NCBI RefSeq assembly: GCF_000582785.1
Contig: NZ_HG931173.1
Span: 359,602-423,601, forward strand
DNA from: Candidatus Blastococcus massiliensis AP3
GTDB taxonomy: Bacteria > Actinomycetota > Actinomycetes > Mycobacteriales > Geodermatophilaceae
Direction of reading: 5' to 3'
DNA: 64,000 bases
Below are positions 49,875 through 58,264 of the stretch, in pieces; the first letter of the stretch is position 1; each line of letters starts with the position of its first letter. Below the pieces are notes generated by a model that saw nothing but the letters and a program-made list of their open reading frames with translations, made no database searches and was not told where the DNA came from. The position numbers and the translations under genes are program-made.

Positions 49875-50299
49875 CGCATGGCCGCCTTGCCGGTGAGTTC
49901 GACGCCGGCGCCGCCGAAGAGGCCGGCGACGAAGGTCTTGCGATGACGGACCGTCACGGTGACCGTGGTGCGGCTGCCGGGCGCGACGGCCGCGCAGGAC
50001 GCCGGCGACACCGAGATCTGCGAGTCACCCAGGGTCAGCCCGTTGGCGGCGGCCCGGACGGCGTCACGCGCCTGGGCCGGGGTGTCTCCGAGCGCCATCG
50101 ACCGGGCACCCTCGCGGGCTGCGGCGGAGAGCGACGCCTGGTCGTGGAAGGCCTTGCTGAACTCGACGATGCCGAGCAGCAGGAGGAGGAGCACCGGCGC
50201 GATGAGCGCGAACTCGACCGCGGCGGCACCGCGCTCGCCGAGCAGGCGTGCGGCGACCCGGCGGCGGCCGGGCACATGCGTGCGGATGGGGCTGGACAT
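49862..50299 (-). CDS. tadE: TadE-like minor pilin
   Basis: The 145-residue protein has the TadE signature GERGAAAVEFALIAPVLLLL, in which Glu at position five of the mature helix is characteristic and the preceding Gly marks prepilin cleavage. ASLSAAAREGARSMALGDTP follows. The exported rest is small with one Cys pair. ATG at 50299, after the hairpin at 50383-50416 that separates it from the major pilin. Confidence 0.9.
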   Translation of the reverse strand: MSSPIRTHVPGRRRVAARLLGERGAAAVEFALIAPVLLLLLLGIVEFSKAFHDQASLSAAAREGARSMALGDTPAQARDAVRAAANGLTLGDSQISVSPASCAAVAPGSRTTVTVTVRHRKTFVAGLFGGAGVELTGKAAMRCGA

Positions 50300-50382
50300 C
50301 GCGCGGGCTCCTTCCTGCGTGCGAGAGGGGTGCTCGAGGGGCGCTGCGTCGCCCGGGGACAGGGGGCGGCGCGGGGGCGTGG

Positions 50383-50416
50383 GGCGGCGCGGTCACTGCG
50401 GAGCGACCGCGCCGCC
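50383..50416 (-). terminator. Hairpin between the major pilin and tadE
   Basis: GGCGGCGCGGTC (50383-50394) pairs perfectly with GACCGCGCCGCC (50405-50416) over a 10-nt loop. It lies 25 bases after the flp stop and before tadE, so it may act as a partial terminator or RNA-stabilising element that raises the ratio of major pilin to assembly proteins. Confidence 0.6.
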
Positions 50417-50440
50417 GGCCACGACCCGGGGCGACTCGGT

Positions 50441-50671
50441 TCAGCTGGCGCCGGTGCCGGTGCCCCCGCCGCCGCCCAGCGAGATGCCGTTGAAGAGGGC
50501 GGTGATCTTGCCGCCGAAGATCGTCATCGCGCCGGCGATGACAGCGGCGACGGCCGCGACGATCAGCGCGTACTCCACCGCGGTGGCGCCCTTCTCGTCG
50601 TTCTTGATCGCCTCGAGGCGGTCCTGGGCCAGGTAGCCCAGCAGCTGCAGAGCGATGAACGGGTTGATCAC
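50441..50671 (-). CDS. flp: Flp/Fap major pilin
   Basis: The 76-residue prepilin has the Flp signature: a basic leader (RLEAIKNDEKG), then cleavage before ATAVEYALIVAAVAAVIAGA with Glu 5 and Tyr 6 of the mature protein, and a short Gly-rich tail. After cleavage by the A24 peptidase the helix polymerises into a thin pilus. GTG at 50671 follows AGGAGA at six bases. It is the first gene of the TAD operon. The 229 bases upstream hold its promoter; no confident -10 was found. Confidence 0.92.
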   Translation of the reverse strand: MINPFIALQLLGYLAQDRLEAIKNDEKGATAVEYALIVAAVAAVIAGAMTIFGGKITALFNGISLGGGGGTGTGAS

Positions 50672-50900
50672 GGTGATCTCCTAGGAGGTCCGCCGTCGAC
50701 TGATCGGGCCGTGGTGACCGGGGTCGCGGCTCCATCAAGATCGGGCTCCGGGAGCCAAAGCGGCAGGGGTTCGGGGGACGCCGTCACCCTGAGGAGGGAC
50801 CTCCGAGCAGGGGGTATCAAGGTCGCCGGACGTGACCGGCTAGCCCGATCGGGCGTCCCCCGGACGCTCGATCCGGTGACCCACAGTCACGGCAGAGGGA

Positions 50901-51578
50901 TCAGAACAGCGGGTCGAGGCCGATCCATTCACCGCTCAGGACGGCGGCCACCAGGGCCCCGGCGAGCAGCGCCGGACCGAACGGCAGCTCGGTGGAGCGC
51001 CCCGCGCGCCGCACGGCCAGCAGGGCCAGCCCGAGCACGGCCTGGAGCAGGAATCCGACCAGGAATCCGAGCAGCACGACCGGCCAGCCCAGCCATCCCA
51101 GGACCAGTCCGAGGAGGGCGGCGAGCTTGACATCACCCATCCCCAACCCGCTCGGGGAGATCAGCGCCAGCACCAGCCCGACCCCGAAGGAGACCGCGCC
51201 GGCGAGTGCCGCGCGCAGCAGATCGGGCCAGGCGTCGTCGACCGCCGCGGCGACGGTCAACAGCACGAGGACCGCGAGCGTGGCCGGGAGGAGGACACGG
51301 TTGGGGAGCAGCTTCGCCCGCAGGTCGATCACGGCGAGCACCAGGCCCGCGCTGACGAAGACCAGCCACGCGGGCAGCTGCGCGGTGAGGCCGAAGCGCA
51401 GCAGGACCACCGCGAACAGCGCCGCGCCGAGCACTTCCAGCCAGGGGCCCGGAACCGCCCGCTGGGCGCTGCCGCGCTCTCGCTCCGCCCACGGATGGGC
51501 ACCGGCCAGCTGGTTGGCCACCGCGCCGGCGCCCAGGCCGAGCCCCGTGAGGGCGACGAGCGCGATCACGGAGCGCAC
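50901..51578 (-). CDS. A24-family prepilin peptidase (TadV/CpaA type)
   Basis: The 225-residue membrane peptidase cleaves the Flp leader. The two catalytic Asp residues are in SAGLVLAVIDLRAKLLPN (VIDLR) and SPSGLGMGDVKLAALLGLVL (GMGD). About six membrane segments surround them. It lacks the N-terminal methylase domain with Cys motifs found in PilD. GTG at 51578 is chosen (VRSVIALVAL begins the first helix); the longer frame upstream encodes an Arg-rich extension. It lies upstream of the pilin in the same direction. Confidence 0.9.
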   Translation of the reverse strand: MRSVIALVALTGLGLGAGAVANQLAGAHPWAERERGSAQRAVPGPWLEVLGAALFAVVLLRFGLTAQLPAWLVFVSAGLVLAVIDLRAKLLPNRVLLPATLAVLVLLTVAAAVDDAWPDLLRAALAGAVSFGVGLVLALISPSGLGMGDVKLAALLGLVLGWLGWPVVLLGFLVGFLLQAVLGLALLAVRRAGRSTELPFGPALLAGALVAAVLSGEWIGLDPLF

Positions 51579-51784
51579 GGGAGGGAAGACGGCGGCACGG
51601 CGGCCACCCTGGCACAGCGCCGTCCTGCGACCGGGGAGGTGGCGGGCAAGCGCCCGACCCGACGCCTCCTCGCCGCGTTGCCGTGCAGGTGTCACATGCG
51701 CGCTCGGACCCCTGGTCCGGCGGAGCGAGGTGCGCCAGGCTGACAGGCACGGGGATCCCACCCAGTTCTGCTGCGGGAGGCACC

Positions 51785-51955
51785 GTGAAGGAACTCAAGT
51801 GCCGCGACGCCGGATTCGACTGCGACGCCGTCGTCCGCGGCGACACGATGGACGAAGTGATGGCTCAGGCGCGCCCGCATGCCGAAGAGGTCCACGGACT
51901 CGAGGTCACCCCGGAACGGGCTGCCCAGATCCGGGGCCTCGTCCGCGACGTCTAG
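51785..51955 (+). CDS. DUF1059 family small protein
   Basis: The 56-residue product matches DUF1059: MKELKCRDAGFDCDAVVRGD with two Cys, then TMDEVMAQARPHAEEVHGLE. The two Cys and His in HAEEVHG suggest metal binding; the function is unknown. GTG at 51785 follows GGGAGG at five bases. Its TAG stop shares the palindrome CTAG (51952-51955) with the TAG of the convergent gene, so the two stop codons interlock. Confidence 0.85.
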   Translation: MKELKCRDAGFDCDAVVRGDTMDEVMAQARPHAEEVHGLEVTPERAAQIRGLVRDV

Positions 51956-52236
51956 ACCGGCGAGGCCTCCGTCGTCCGCGTCACGACGAGCTCGCCCACC
52001 TCGAGCCGGCCCACCCGCAGATCGCGGATGTCGGCGCGGCCGATGGCCAGCCGCCCCACGGCCAGCGCACCGACCGCCGCAGCTCCGACGGCGAGCGCAC
52101 CCACCGCGAAGGCCCCGGTCGACGCGGCGCCGAGTGCCACCGCGCGGACGGCCACGGCCCGGACCGCCACCGGTCGCGCGACGACCACCGGCCGGTCCCT
52201 CCTGCTGACGTGCCCCGATCGAGCCTGGTGTCCCAT
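51952..52236 (-). CDS. Short-period repeat protein (five-residue AxAVG-type repeats)
   Basis: The 94-residue product consists largely of a five-residue repeat: AVRAVAVRAVALGAASTGAF, then AVGALAVGAAAVGALAVGRL and AIGRADIRDLRVGRLEVGEL. A small residue every fifth position and alternating hydrophobics suggest a pentapeptide-repeat-like right-handed beta helix or a coat-like stacking protein. The N-terminus is basic. It converges on DUF1059 (interlocked stop codons) and lies directly downstream of rnpB. Not matched to a named family. Confidence 0.55.
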   Translation of the reverse strand: MGHQARSGHVSRRDRPVVVARPVAVRAVAVRAVALGAASTGAFAVGALAVGAAAVGALAVGRLAIGRADIRDLRVGRLEVGELVVTRTTEASPV

Positions 52237-52320
52237 GGCGATCCCCTTCCGTCCGGGACGGACGACCAGGATCCCGCCCCGGTGCCTCGCAGGGAAGACG
52301 GTCGGTCGCGGAGCGGAGGA

Positions 52321-52744
52321 CGACGGACGAGTCGGCCTGTACGCCGGGTTCTGTCCACGGGTGCCTTGCGGCCTCCCGATGGGCGGTCATCCATCTAGGC
52401 CTGCCGTTGCCGGCAGGCTCGAGCGGTCTACCCGCAGGCTCGGGCGGGCCGCCCTCGAACGCCTGCGCAGGACGGCGGCGAACCGTCGTCCCTCTTGACC
52501 TTGCTCCGGGTGGGGTTTACCGAGCCACACCGGTCACCCGGTGTGCGGTGGTCTCTTACACCGCCGTTTCACCCTTACCAGCCGCTCTGCCGAAGCAGCA
52601 CCGCTGGCGGTCTGTTCTCTGTGGCACTGTCCCGCGGGTCACCCCGGGTCGCTGTTAACGACCACCCTGCCCTGTGGAGCCCGGACGTTCCTCGGCGACG
52701 GGGTCTCCCCCGCCGACGCGACCGCCCAGCCGACTCGTCCGTCG
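52321..52744 (-). ncRNA. rnpB: RNase P RNA, bacterial class A
   Basis: The catalytic RNA of RNase P that trims tRNA 5' ends. On the minus strand the conserved segments appear in order: GAGGAACGTCCGGGCTCC near the 5' end (P4 5' side), AGGGTGAAACGGCGGTGTAA with AGAGACCACCG following, and ACAGAACCCGGCGTACAGGC near the 3' end. Helix P1 is shown by the perfect complementarity of 52730-52744 and 52321-52335 (15 bp), which sets both ends at about 424 nt. A -10 TAGACT lies at 52753-52758, about eight bases before the predicted 5' end. Confidence 0.95.
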
Positions 52745-52752
52745 TGCCGGCC

Positions 52753-52758
52753 AGTCTA
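52753..52758 (-). promoter_or_regulatory. -10 element of rnpB
   Basis: The minus strand reads TAGACT. The distance to the first base of helix P1 (52744) is eight bases, as expected for initiation at the RNA 5' end. Confidence 0.7.
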
Positions 52759-52766
52759 GGCGCACG

Positions 52767-53486
52767 TCAGCCCCAGTAGAGCCGGAAGCCCACGCGGCGC
52801 CGTCCGTCCTCGGTCAGGGTGGACATGTCCACGATCTGCCGGGCCTGGTCCTCGACGGACTCGTCGGAGAGCAGCTCCAGGTACCGCCGGTGCTCGACCA
52901 GGGACGCCACGGCCTGCTCGACCTGGTCGGCGACATCCACCTCGTGCGGTGGGTCGAGCAGCTCCCCCACCGCGATGTACTGCACGCCGCTCCACCGCTC
53001 CTCGGGCAGATCCGGGAAGATCCACTCGTTCCCCGCGTCCGCCACGGCGTCCAGCACGCTCTGGCCGAGCGCCTGGTGGTCGGCGGAGTTCAGGTAGGCC
53101 GGCGAGACGCCCGGCGGCGTCCACGTCGGCCCGAAGTACCCGGTGACGACGAGCTCCGGCCGGTGCCGCCGGATCGCCCCGGCCAGGTCGCGCCTCAGGT
53201 CCGGCCCGGGCACGAGGACGCCGTCCCGGTGGTCGAGGAACTCCACCTCGCTCACGCCGACGACGGCGGCCGAGCGGCGCTCCTCCTCTTCGCGGATCGG
53301 CCCCGCTTCCTCCGGCGGGACACCGGCCATGCCGGCCTCACCGCGGGTGGCCAGCAGGTAGTGCACCTCCTTGCCGGCCGCCGTCCACACCGCGACGGCC
53401 GCCGCGATGCCGTACTCGATGTCGTCGGGATGGGCGGCGACGACGAGGGCGCGCTGCCAGTCGTCGGGCAGGGGCTTGGGTGGCAT
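52767..53486 (-). CDS. PIG-L family deacetylase (GlcNAc-PI/MshB-like)
   Basis: Zinc-dependent N-deacetylase of 239 residues. The motif VVAAHPDDIEYGIAAAVAVW holds the zinc-binding AHPDD (residues 17-21), and SADHQALGQSVLDAV supplies the third His. The family includes mycothiol MshB and conjugate amidase Mca, and antibiotic-related deacetylases; the present protein is smaller than MshB (about 300 residues), so its substrate is open. ATG at 53486, divergent from the deaminase gene by 27 bases. Confidence 0.88.
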   Translation of the reverse strand: MPPKPLPDDWQRALVVAAHPDDIEYGIAAAVAVWTAAGKEVHYLLATRGEAGMAGVPPEEAGPIREEEERRSAAVVGVSEVEFLDHRDGVLVPGPDLRRDLAGAIRRHRPELVVTGYFGPTWTPPGVSPAYLNSADHQALGQSVLDAVADAGNEWIFPDLPEERWSGVQYIAVGELLDPPHEVDVADQVEQAVASLVEHRRYLELLSDESVEDQARQIVDMSTLTEDGRRRVGFRLYWG

Positions 53487-53513
53487 GGCCCGAGTCTGGC
53501 GCAGGATGGGGAC

Positions 53514-53990
53514 ATGGTCGACGACGCCGATCGCGCGCACCTGCGCCGATGCCTGGAACTGGCCCGGGCCGCACTGGACGCCGGCGACGAGCCGTTCGGC
53601 TCCGTGCTCGTGGACGCCCGGGGGCAGGTGCGCTTCGAGGACCACAACCGCGTGGCCGGCGGGGACGCCACCCGGCACCCGGAGTTCGAGATCGCCCGGT
53701 GGGCGGCAGCGCACCTGACCGCCGAGGAGCGGGCGGCCGCCACCGTCTACACCTCCGGGGAGCACTGCCCGATGTGCTCGGCCGCGCACGCCTGGGTCGG
53801 GCTCGGTCGCATCGTCTACGCGAGCTCCGCGGCGCAGACCAGCCGGTGGTACGCCGAGTTCGGTGCTCCCCCCGCCCCCGTCCGGCCGCTGCCGATCACC
53901 GAGGTGGCCCCCGGCCTCGTCGTCGACGGCCCCGTGGCCGGGCTCTACGACGAGGTGCGCGAGCTGCACCGGCGGTTCCTGGCGAGGTGA
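53514..53990 (+). CDS. Nucleoside/cytosine deaminase family protein
   Basis: The 158-residue CDA-fold enzyme has the zinc motif as HPEFEIARW (His and the proton-shuttle Glu) and SGEHCPMCSAAHAW (two Cys). EPFGSVLVDARGQV is the usual start of the fold. It resembles guanine-deaminase/tRNA-adenosine-deaminase-like stand-alone deaminases; the substrate is not deducible. ATG at 53514. A possible -10 CAGGAT just upstream may make it leaderless. Confidence 0.88.
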   Translation: MVDDADRAHLRRCLELARAALDAGDEPFGSVLVDARGQVRFEDHNRVAGGDATRHPEFEIARWAAAHLTAEERAAATVYTSGEHCPMCSAAHAWVGLGRIVYASSAAQTSRWYAEFGAPPAPVRPLPITEVAPGLVVDGPVAGLYDEVRELHRRFLAR

Positions 53991-54018
53991 CCGAGGGCGG
54001 GCCGTAGGCTCGCCGCTC

Positions 54019-54774
54019 GTGTCCGCCCTCGATCTGCTCGTCGCGGCGGCGGTCGCGATGATCGCCGGCGGCATCAACTCCATCGCCGGCGGCGGCTCGC
54101 TGATCCTCTTCCCCACCCTCGTGGCGCTCGGGCTGGGCACCGTCGAGGCGAACGTGACCAACTCGGTCGCGCAGTGGCCCGGCTACCTCGGCGGAGTGGC
54201 CGGCTTCCGCCCCGAGTACCGCGGCCAGCGGTCGCGGATCGTGCGCCTCGGGCTGGTCGCCGTCCTGGGCGGCACCGTCGGCAGCGTCCTCCTGCTGACC
54301 ACACCGACCGAGGCCTTCGACGTCGTCGTCCCCGTGCTGGTGCTGCTGGCGAGCTCGCTGCTCGCCCTCCAGCCGCTGGTCACCGCGCGGCTGCGCCGGC
54401 AGGACGACGACGCCGCCGCCGGGGACCCCGTGTGGCTGTACGTCGCGCTGTTCCTGGCCACGGTCTACGGCGGGTACTTCGGCGGTGCCCTCGGGGTGAT
54501 CCTCGTCGGCGTCCTCGGCCTGGCCCTGCACCGGCTGAAGCTCGCCAACGCGCTCAAGTCGGCGCTGTCCGCGGTCACCGCCTCGGTCACCGTGGTCGTG
54601 TTCGGACTCTTCGGCGACGTGCACTGGGGCGTGGTGGCGGTGGCGGCACCGGCCGGCCTGCTCGGCGGCTTCGTCGGCGCCCGCATCGCCACCCGCATCC
54701 CGACGGCCCCGTTGCGGGCGTTCATCGTCTGCTTCGGCGTCGCGGTCTCGGTCTACCTGTTCCTGCGCATCTGA
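54019..54774 (+). CDS. TauE/SafE family permease
   Basis: A 251-residue membrane protein with about eight hydrophobic segments. The N-terminal GGINSIAGGGSLILFPTLVA and the matching second-half GGYFGGALGVILVGVLGLAL are the paired TauE/SafE motifs; NVTNSVAQWPGYLGGVAGFR follows the first. Members export sulfite, sulfoacetate or other organic anions. No sulfur genes lie nearby, so the substrate is open. GTG at 54019, 28 bases after the deaminase stop; the two may be co-transcribed. Confidence 0.9.
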   Translation: MSALDLLVAAAVAMIAGGINSIAGGGSLILFPTLVALGLGTVEANVTNSVAQWPGYLGGVAGFRPEYRGQRSRIVRLGLVAVLGGTVGSVLLLTTPTEAFDVVVPVLVLLASSLLALQPLVTARLRRQDDDAAAGDPVWLYVALFLATVYGGYFGGALGVILVGVLGLALHRLKLANALKSALSAVTASVTVVVFGLFGDVHWGVVAVAAPAGLLGGFVGARIATRIPTAPLRAFIVCFGVAVSVYLFLRI

Positions 54775-54845
54775 TCCCCCACCGCACTGCCCCGGAGGGG
54801 TGAGCCGCCCGGGCTGGCGTTCATCGGCTCCCGGCACCGGCCGAT

Positions 54846-55350
54846 ATGTCCCCCATGCCTGCTCCTCCGCGCATCCGGCTGCTGCCGGGAGCTCCGCGGT
54901 GGCTGCTCGCCCTCTTCCTGCTCGTGACCCTGCCGTACCTGGGACTGGCGATCACCCGGCTGATCACCCCGGACGCGGTCGGGGGCCTCAGCGCGCGCCT
55001 CGACGTCCCCCTGATCGTCGCGATGCACCTGCTGCTTCTCGCCCTGCTGACCTGGAGGGCCCGGGCCGTGGCGTCCGAGCGGCCGCTGTGGAACCGGCTG
55101 GCCCTCGGTGCGGCCGTGTTCGTCACCGCGATCGCTGTCTCGCTCGTGCTCGCGCTCATCCCGGCCAGCGAGTCGGTGGCGCTGGCTCCGCTGTACTGGT
55201 CAGGCGTCGCGGCCTTCCCGTTCTGGTACGGCGGCCTCGTGCGCTGGAACCGGCACAGCACCAGCCTGGCCGACCCCAACGACGTGATCAACGGCGTCGC
55301 CGCGGTGCTCGCCGTCGCCGCGGTGCTCAACCTGTGGCTGGGTGCGCGAG
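54846..55350 (+). pseudogene. N-terminal membrane portion of a GGDEF-EAL protein, apparently frameshifted
   Basis: This frame encodes five hydrophobic segments (WLLALFLLVTLPYLGLAITR; LIVAMHLLLLALLTWRA; LALGAAVFVTAIAVSLVLAL; LAPLYWSGVAAFPFWYGGLV; VINGVAAVLAVAAVLNLWLG) and then, after the codons for LGAR at 55338-55349, turns into Arg/Pro-rich nonsense ending at 55805. The next frame continues at once with GSSLAALPWWEVQAAVAQFA and further membrane segments. Skipping one base near 55350 would join both into one continuous multi-pass sensor. A one-base change, an assembly error, or separate expression of two polypeptides are the alternatives. ATG at 54846 or 54855 is the start. Confidence 0.55.
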
Positions 55351-57138
55351 GGCAGTTCGCTCGCCGCCCTCCCGTGGTGGGAGGTGCAGGCCGCGGTCGC
55401 CCAGTTCGCCGTCTGCTTCGTCATGCTCGGCACCACGCTGACCCTCCCGTTCCTGGGCGCCATGGGTCGCGACACCCGGATGTGGCTGGTCACGGTCTCC
55501 CTGACCGCAGGCGTGCTCGGCGCCGTCGGCACGCTGGCCGCCGGCGGCCAGGGGGTCGGCTGGGGGGCGGCCTTCCACCCCGTGTTCCTGCTGGGCCTCG
55601 CCGTCGCGGCCACCCTCCGCTCCCGCCGGTCGGCGCCGCGGCCCACGGACCCCACGGCGGCGACCATCGGCGCCTACGTCGTCATCGTGGGCTCGACCGC
55701 CACGCTGGCCCTGTGCGCGCTGACCGACGGCCCGGACATCGCCACCTGGTGCGCCGGGTTCGCCGTCGTCGGCGGCGGCCTGCGCATGGCCGTCAACGTC
55801 CGTGAGCTGGCGCAGCTCGCCGTCAGCCGGCGGGAGGCCCTCACCGACGAGCTGACCGGGCTGGCCAACCGGCGAGCGGTGCTGCGCCGAGCCGAGGAGC
55901 TGTGCGCCGAGCGCATGCCCCTGGCCCTCGCCCTCCTCGACGTCGACAAGTTCAAGGAGGTCAACGACGCCCTCGGCCACGCCGCCGGTGACGACCTCCT
56001 GCGCATGGTGGCCCAGCGCCTGGAGTCCGCGCTGCGGCCCGGTGACCTGCTCGGCCGGCTGGGCGGCGACGAGTTCGCCGTCGTCGCCGTCCTGGGCGAG
56101 GCCGACGCCCCCGAGGACGCCGCCCTGCAGCTGGCCACCCGCCTGCACGACCGGCTCGCCGAGCCGTTCGCCGTCGGCGGCCTGTTCGTGCACGCGTCCG
56201 CGAGCATCGGCGTGACGACGACGGCGACCGCCTGGCTCGACGCGTACGGTCCGGCCCGCCTGCTGCGCCAGGCCGACGTGGCCATGTACGACGCCAAGCG
56301 CAGCGGCATCGGCGTGGCCCTCTACGACCAGGACCGCCACGCCGAGAGCAGCGGGCACCTCGCCCTCGTCGAGGACCTGCGCGCCGCCCTGGCCGGTGAC
56401 CAGCTCGTGCTGCACCACCAGCCGCAGATCGACATCGACACCGGCCGGGTCACCGGCGTGGAGTCCCTCGTGCGGTGGACGCACCCCACGCGGGGGCAGG
56501 TCGCACCCATGGAGTTCCTCCCGCTGGCCGAGGTCCACGGCCTCATGGGCCCGGTCACCGAGGCGGTGCTCGGACAGGCCGTCACCCAGCTCGCCGACTG
56601 GCGCCGCCGCGGCCTGCACCTGCGGATGTCGGTCAACCTGTCCGCGAGCAACCTCCTGGACACCGGGCTGCCGGCCCGGGTGTCCGAGCTGCTGTCGCGG
56701 CACGCCGTCCCGCCGGCGTCGCTGGTGCTCGAGGTGACCGAGAGCGTGCTGCTCTCCGACCCGGACCGCAGCCTGTCGGTCGTCCGCGCGCTGGCCCGGC
56801 TGGGCATCACCGTCAGCATCGACGACTTCGGGACCGGCTACTCCTCGCTGGCCTACCTGCGCGACCTGCCCGTGGCCGAGCTCAAGCTCGACCGCTCGTT
56901 CACCGCCGACCTGGTCACCTCCGCCCGTTCGGAGGCGATCGTCGCGAGCACCATCGAGCTCGCGCACCGGCTCGGACTGCGCGTCGTGGCCGAGGGCGTC
57001 GAGGACGACGTCACGCTGCAGCGGCTGCAGTCACTGGGCTGCGACGTCAGCCAGGGCTATCTGCACGCCCGCCCGCTGCCCGCCACCGAGCTCGAGCAGT
57101 GGCTGGCCGACCGGACGGCGACCCTCCCCGCGCTCTGA
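55342..57138 (+). CDS. GGDEF-EAL cyclic-di-GMP turnover protein (C-terminal frame)
   Basis: From GTG 55342 the frame encodes about 598 residues: four membrane segments (residues 15-150), a GGDEF domain (about 165-330: DELTGLANRRAVLRR, LDVDKFKEVNDALGHAAGDD, intact RLGGDEFAVVA) and an EAL domain (about 345-590) with ESLVRWTHP in place of EALLRW, SVNLSASNLLD, DDFGTGYSSLAYLRDLPVAE, LKLDRSF and VVAEGVED. Both catalytic signatures look competent, so synthesis or degradation of c-di-GMP is possible. The true start is probably in the upstream frame (see 54846), so this CDS may be the 3' part of a disrupted gene. Confidence 0.85.
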   Translation: MREGSSLAALPWWEVQAAVAQFAVCFVMLGTTLTLPFLGAMGRDTRMWLVTVSLTAGVLGAVGTLAAGGQGVGWGAAFHPVFLLGLAVAATLRSRRSAPRPTDPTAATIGAYVVIVGSTATLALCALTDGPDIATWCAGFAVVGGGLRMAVNVRELAQLAVSRREALTDELTGLANRRAVLRRAEELCAERMPLALALLDVDKFKEVNDALGHAAGDDLLRMVAQRLESALRPGDLLGRLGGDEFAVVAVLGEADAPEDAALQLATRLHDRLAEPFAVGGLFVHASASIGVTTTATAWLDAYGPARLLRQADVAMYDAKRSGIGVALYDQDRHAESSGHLALVEDLRAALAGDQLVLHHQPQIDIDTGRVTGVESLVRWTHPTRGQVAPMEFLPLAEVHGLMGPVTEAVLGQAVTQLADWRRRGLHLRMSVNLSASNLLDTGLPARVSELLSRHAVPPASLVLEVTESVLLSDPDRSLSVVRALARLGITVSIDDFGTGYSSLAYLRDLPVAELKLDRSFTADLVTSARSEAIVASTIELAHRLGLRVVAEGVEDDVTLQRLQSLGCDVSQGYLHARPLPATELEQWLADRTATLPAL

Positions 57139-57150
57139 CGTCGCTCTGGC

Positions 57151-58248
57151 TCAGCGCAGGTGCGCGGTGTCGTTCACCAGCCGCACGGACGTCCGGCCGT
57201 CGGACGACCAGGCCACCGTGCACAGCGACGCCGCCTCGAGGAAGACCCGGTGGACGACGTCGTCGCCGGCACCCAGTCCCGCGGCGAGCATCAGCTTGAT
57301 CGGCGTGACGTGGCTGACCACGAGCACTGTCCGGCCGGCGTACCGTTCCAGGATCCGACGGCGCGCCCGCGCCACCCGGATGCTGACGTCGGCGATGGAC
57401 TCACCTCCGGGCGCGGCCACGGTGAGGTCGGACATGAACCGGCGGACGGCGAGCGGGTGCTTCGCGCGCGCCTCCTCGCCGGTGAGCCCCTCGAGGTCGC
57501 CGAAGTCGAGCTCCTGCAGGTCGTCGTCGAACTCCACGGTCAGCCCCAGGACGCCCGCCACGATCTCGGCGGTCTCGCGGGTCCGGCGCAGCGGCGAGGC
57601 GACGACGGCCTCGATGCCCAGCCCGGCCAGCCGGTGCGCGGCCGCCTCCGCCTCGGCGCGGCCGATCCGGGACAGCGGCAGGTCGTTGCGGCCGCTGTAA
57701 CGACGCTCGGGGGTGTGCTCGGTCTGCCCGTGCCGGAGCAGGTGCGTGACCGTGGTGACCACAGGCGCCGGCTCCTCCGGCTGCACGTCGGTCTCGGTCA
57801 CCGACGGCTCGGCCGCGATGTCGCGGTGCACGGGCGTGCCGTCCATCGCGCTGTTCGCCAGCGCGTCGGCGGCGCCGTTCTGCGCGCGCGGCACCCAGGT
57901 GTAGCGGACGCCGCCCAACTTCGAGGCGATCGCGCGGGCCTGCAGCGCGAGCTGCCGCATGTCGGGGTGCTTGATCTGCCAGCGGCCCGACATCTGCTCG
58001 ACGACGAGCTTGGAGTCCATCCGCACCTCGACCTCGGCGGAGGCGTCCAGGTCGAGCGCGGCCTGCAGACCGGCGACCAGCCCGCCGTACTCGGCGACGT
58101 TGTTGGTCGCCCGCCCCACCGACGCCGCCCGCTCGGCCAGGACCCGGCCGGTCTCCGCGTCGCGCACGAGGGCGCCGTAGCCGGCCGGACCGGGGTTGCC
58201 CCGCGAGCCGCCGTCGGCCTCGACGACGAACCGGCGCGGGCTCACCAC
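57151..58248 (-). CDS. Bifunctional RNase H-like/acid phosphatase protein
   Basis: A 365-residue fusion. The N-terminal RNase HI domain (about 5-135) has the acidic residues in VVEADGGSRGNPGPAGYGAL, NNVAEYGGLVAGLQAAL and VRMDSKLVVEQMSGRW, with a final Asp in NGAADALAN. The C-terminal histidine phosphatase domain (about 165-365) has LLRHGQTEHTPERRYSGRND, SPLRRTRETAEI and VVSHVTPIKLML. The same fusion is encoded by mycobacterial Rv2228c, where it cleaves RNA-DNA hybrids and has CobC-like phosphatase activity. GTG at 58248 or 58245. Confidence 0.93.
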   Translation of the reverse strand: MVSPRRFVVEADGGSRGNPGPAGYGALVRDAETGRVLAERAASVGRATNNVAEYGGLVAGLQAALDLDASAEVEVRMDSKLVVEQMSGRWQIKHPDMRQLALQARAIASKLGGVRYTWVPRAQNGAADALANSAMDGTPVHRDIAAEPSVTETDVQPEEPAPVVTTVTHLLRHGQTEHTPERRYSGRNDLPLSRIGRAEAEAAAHRLAGLGIEAVVASPLRRTRETAEIVAGVLGLTVEFDDDLQELDFGDLEGLTGEEARAKHPLAVRRFMSDLTVAAPGGESIADVSIRVARARRRILERYAGRTVLVVSHVTPIKLMLAAGLGAGDDVVHRVFLEAASLCTVAWSSDGRTSVRLVNDTAHLR

Positions 58249-58264
58249 GCGCTCCAGCTCGGGG

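Noticed and set aside
52237-52766. Protein-coding frames in the region downstream of 52237
   Set aside because: Conserved RNase P RNA segments and the 15-bp P1 pairing explain this region; the frames are chance.
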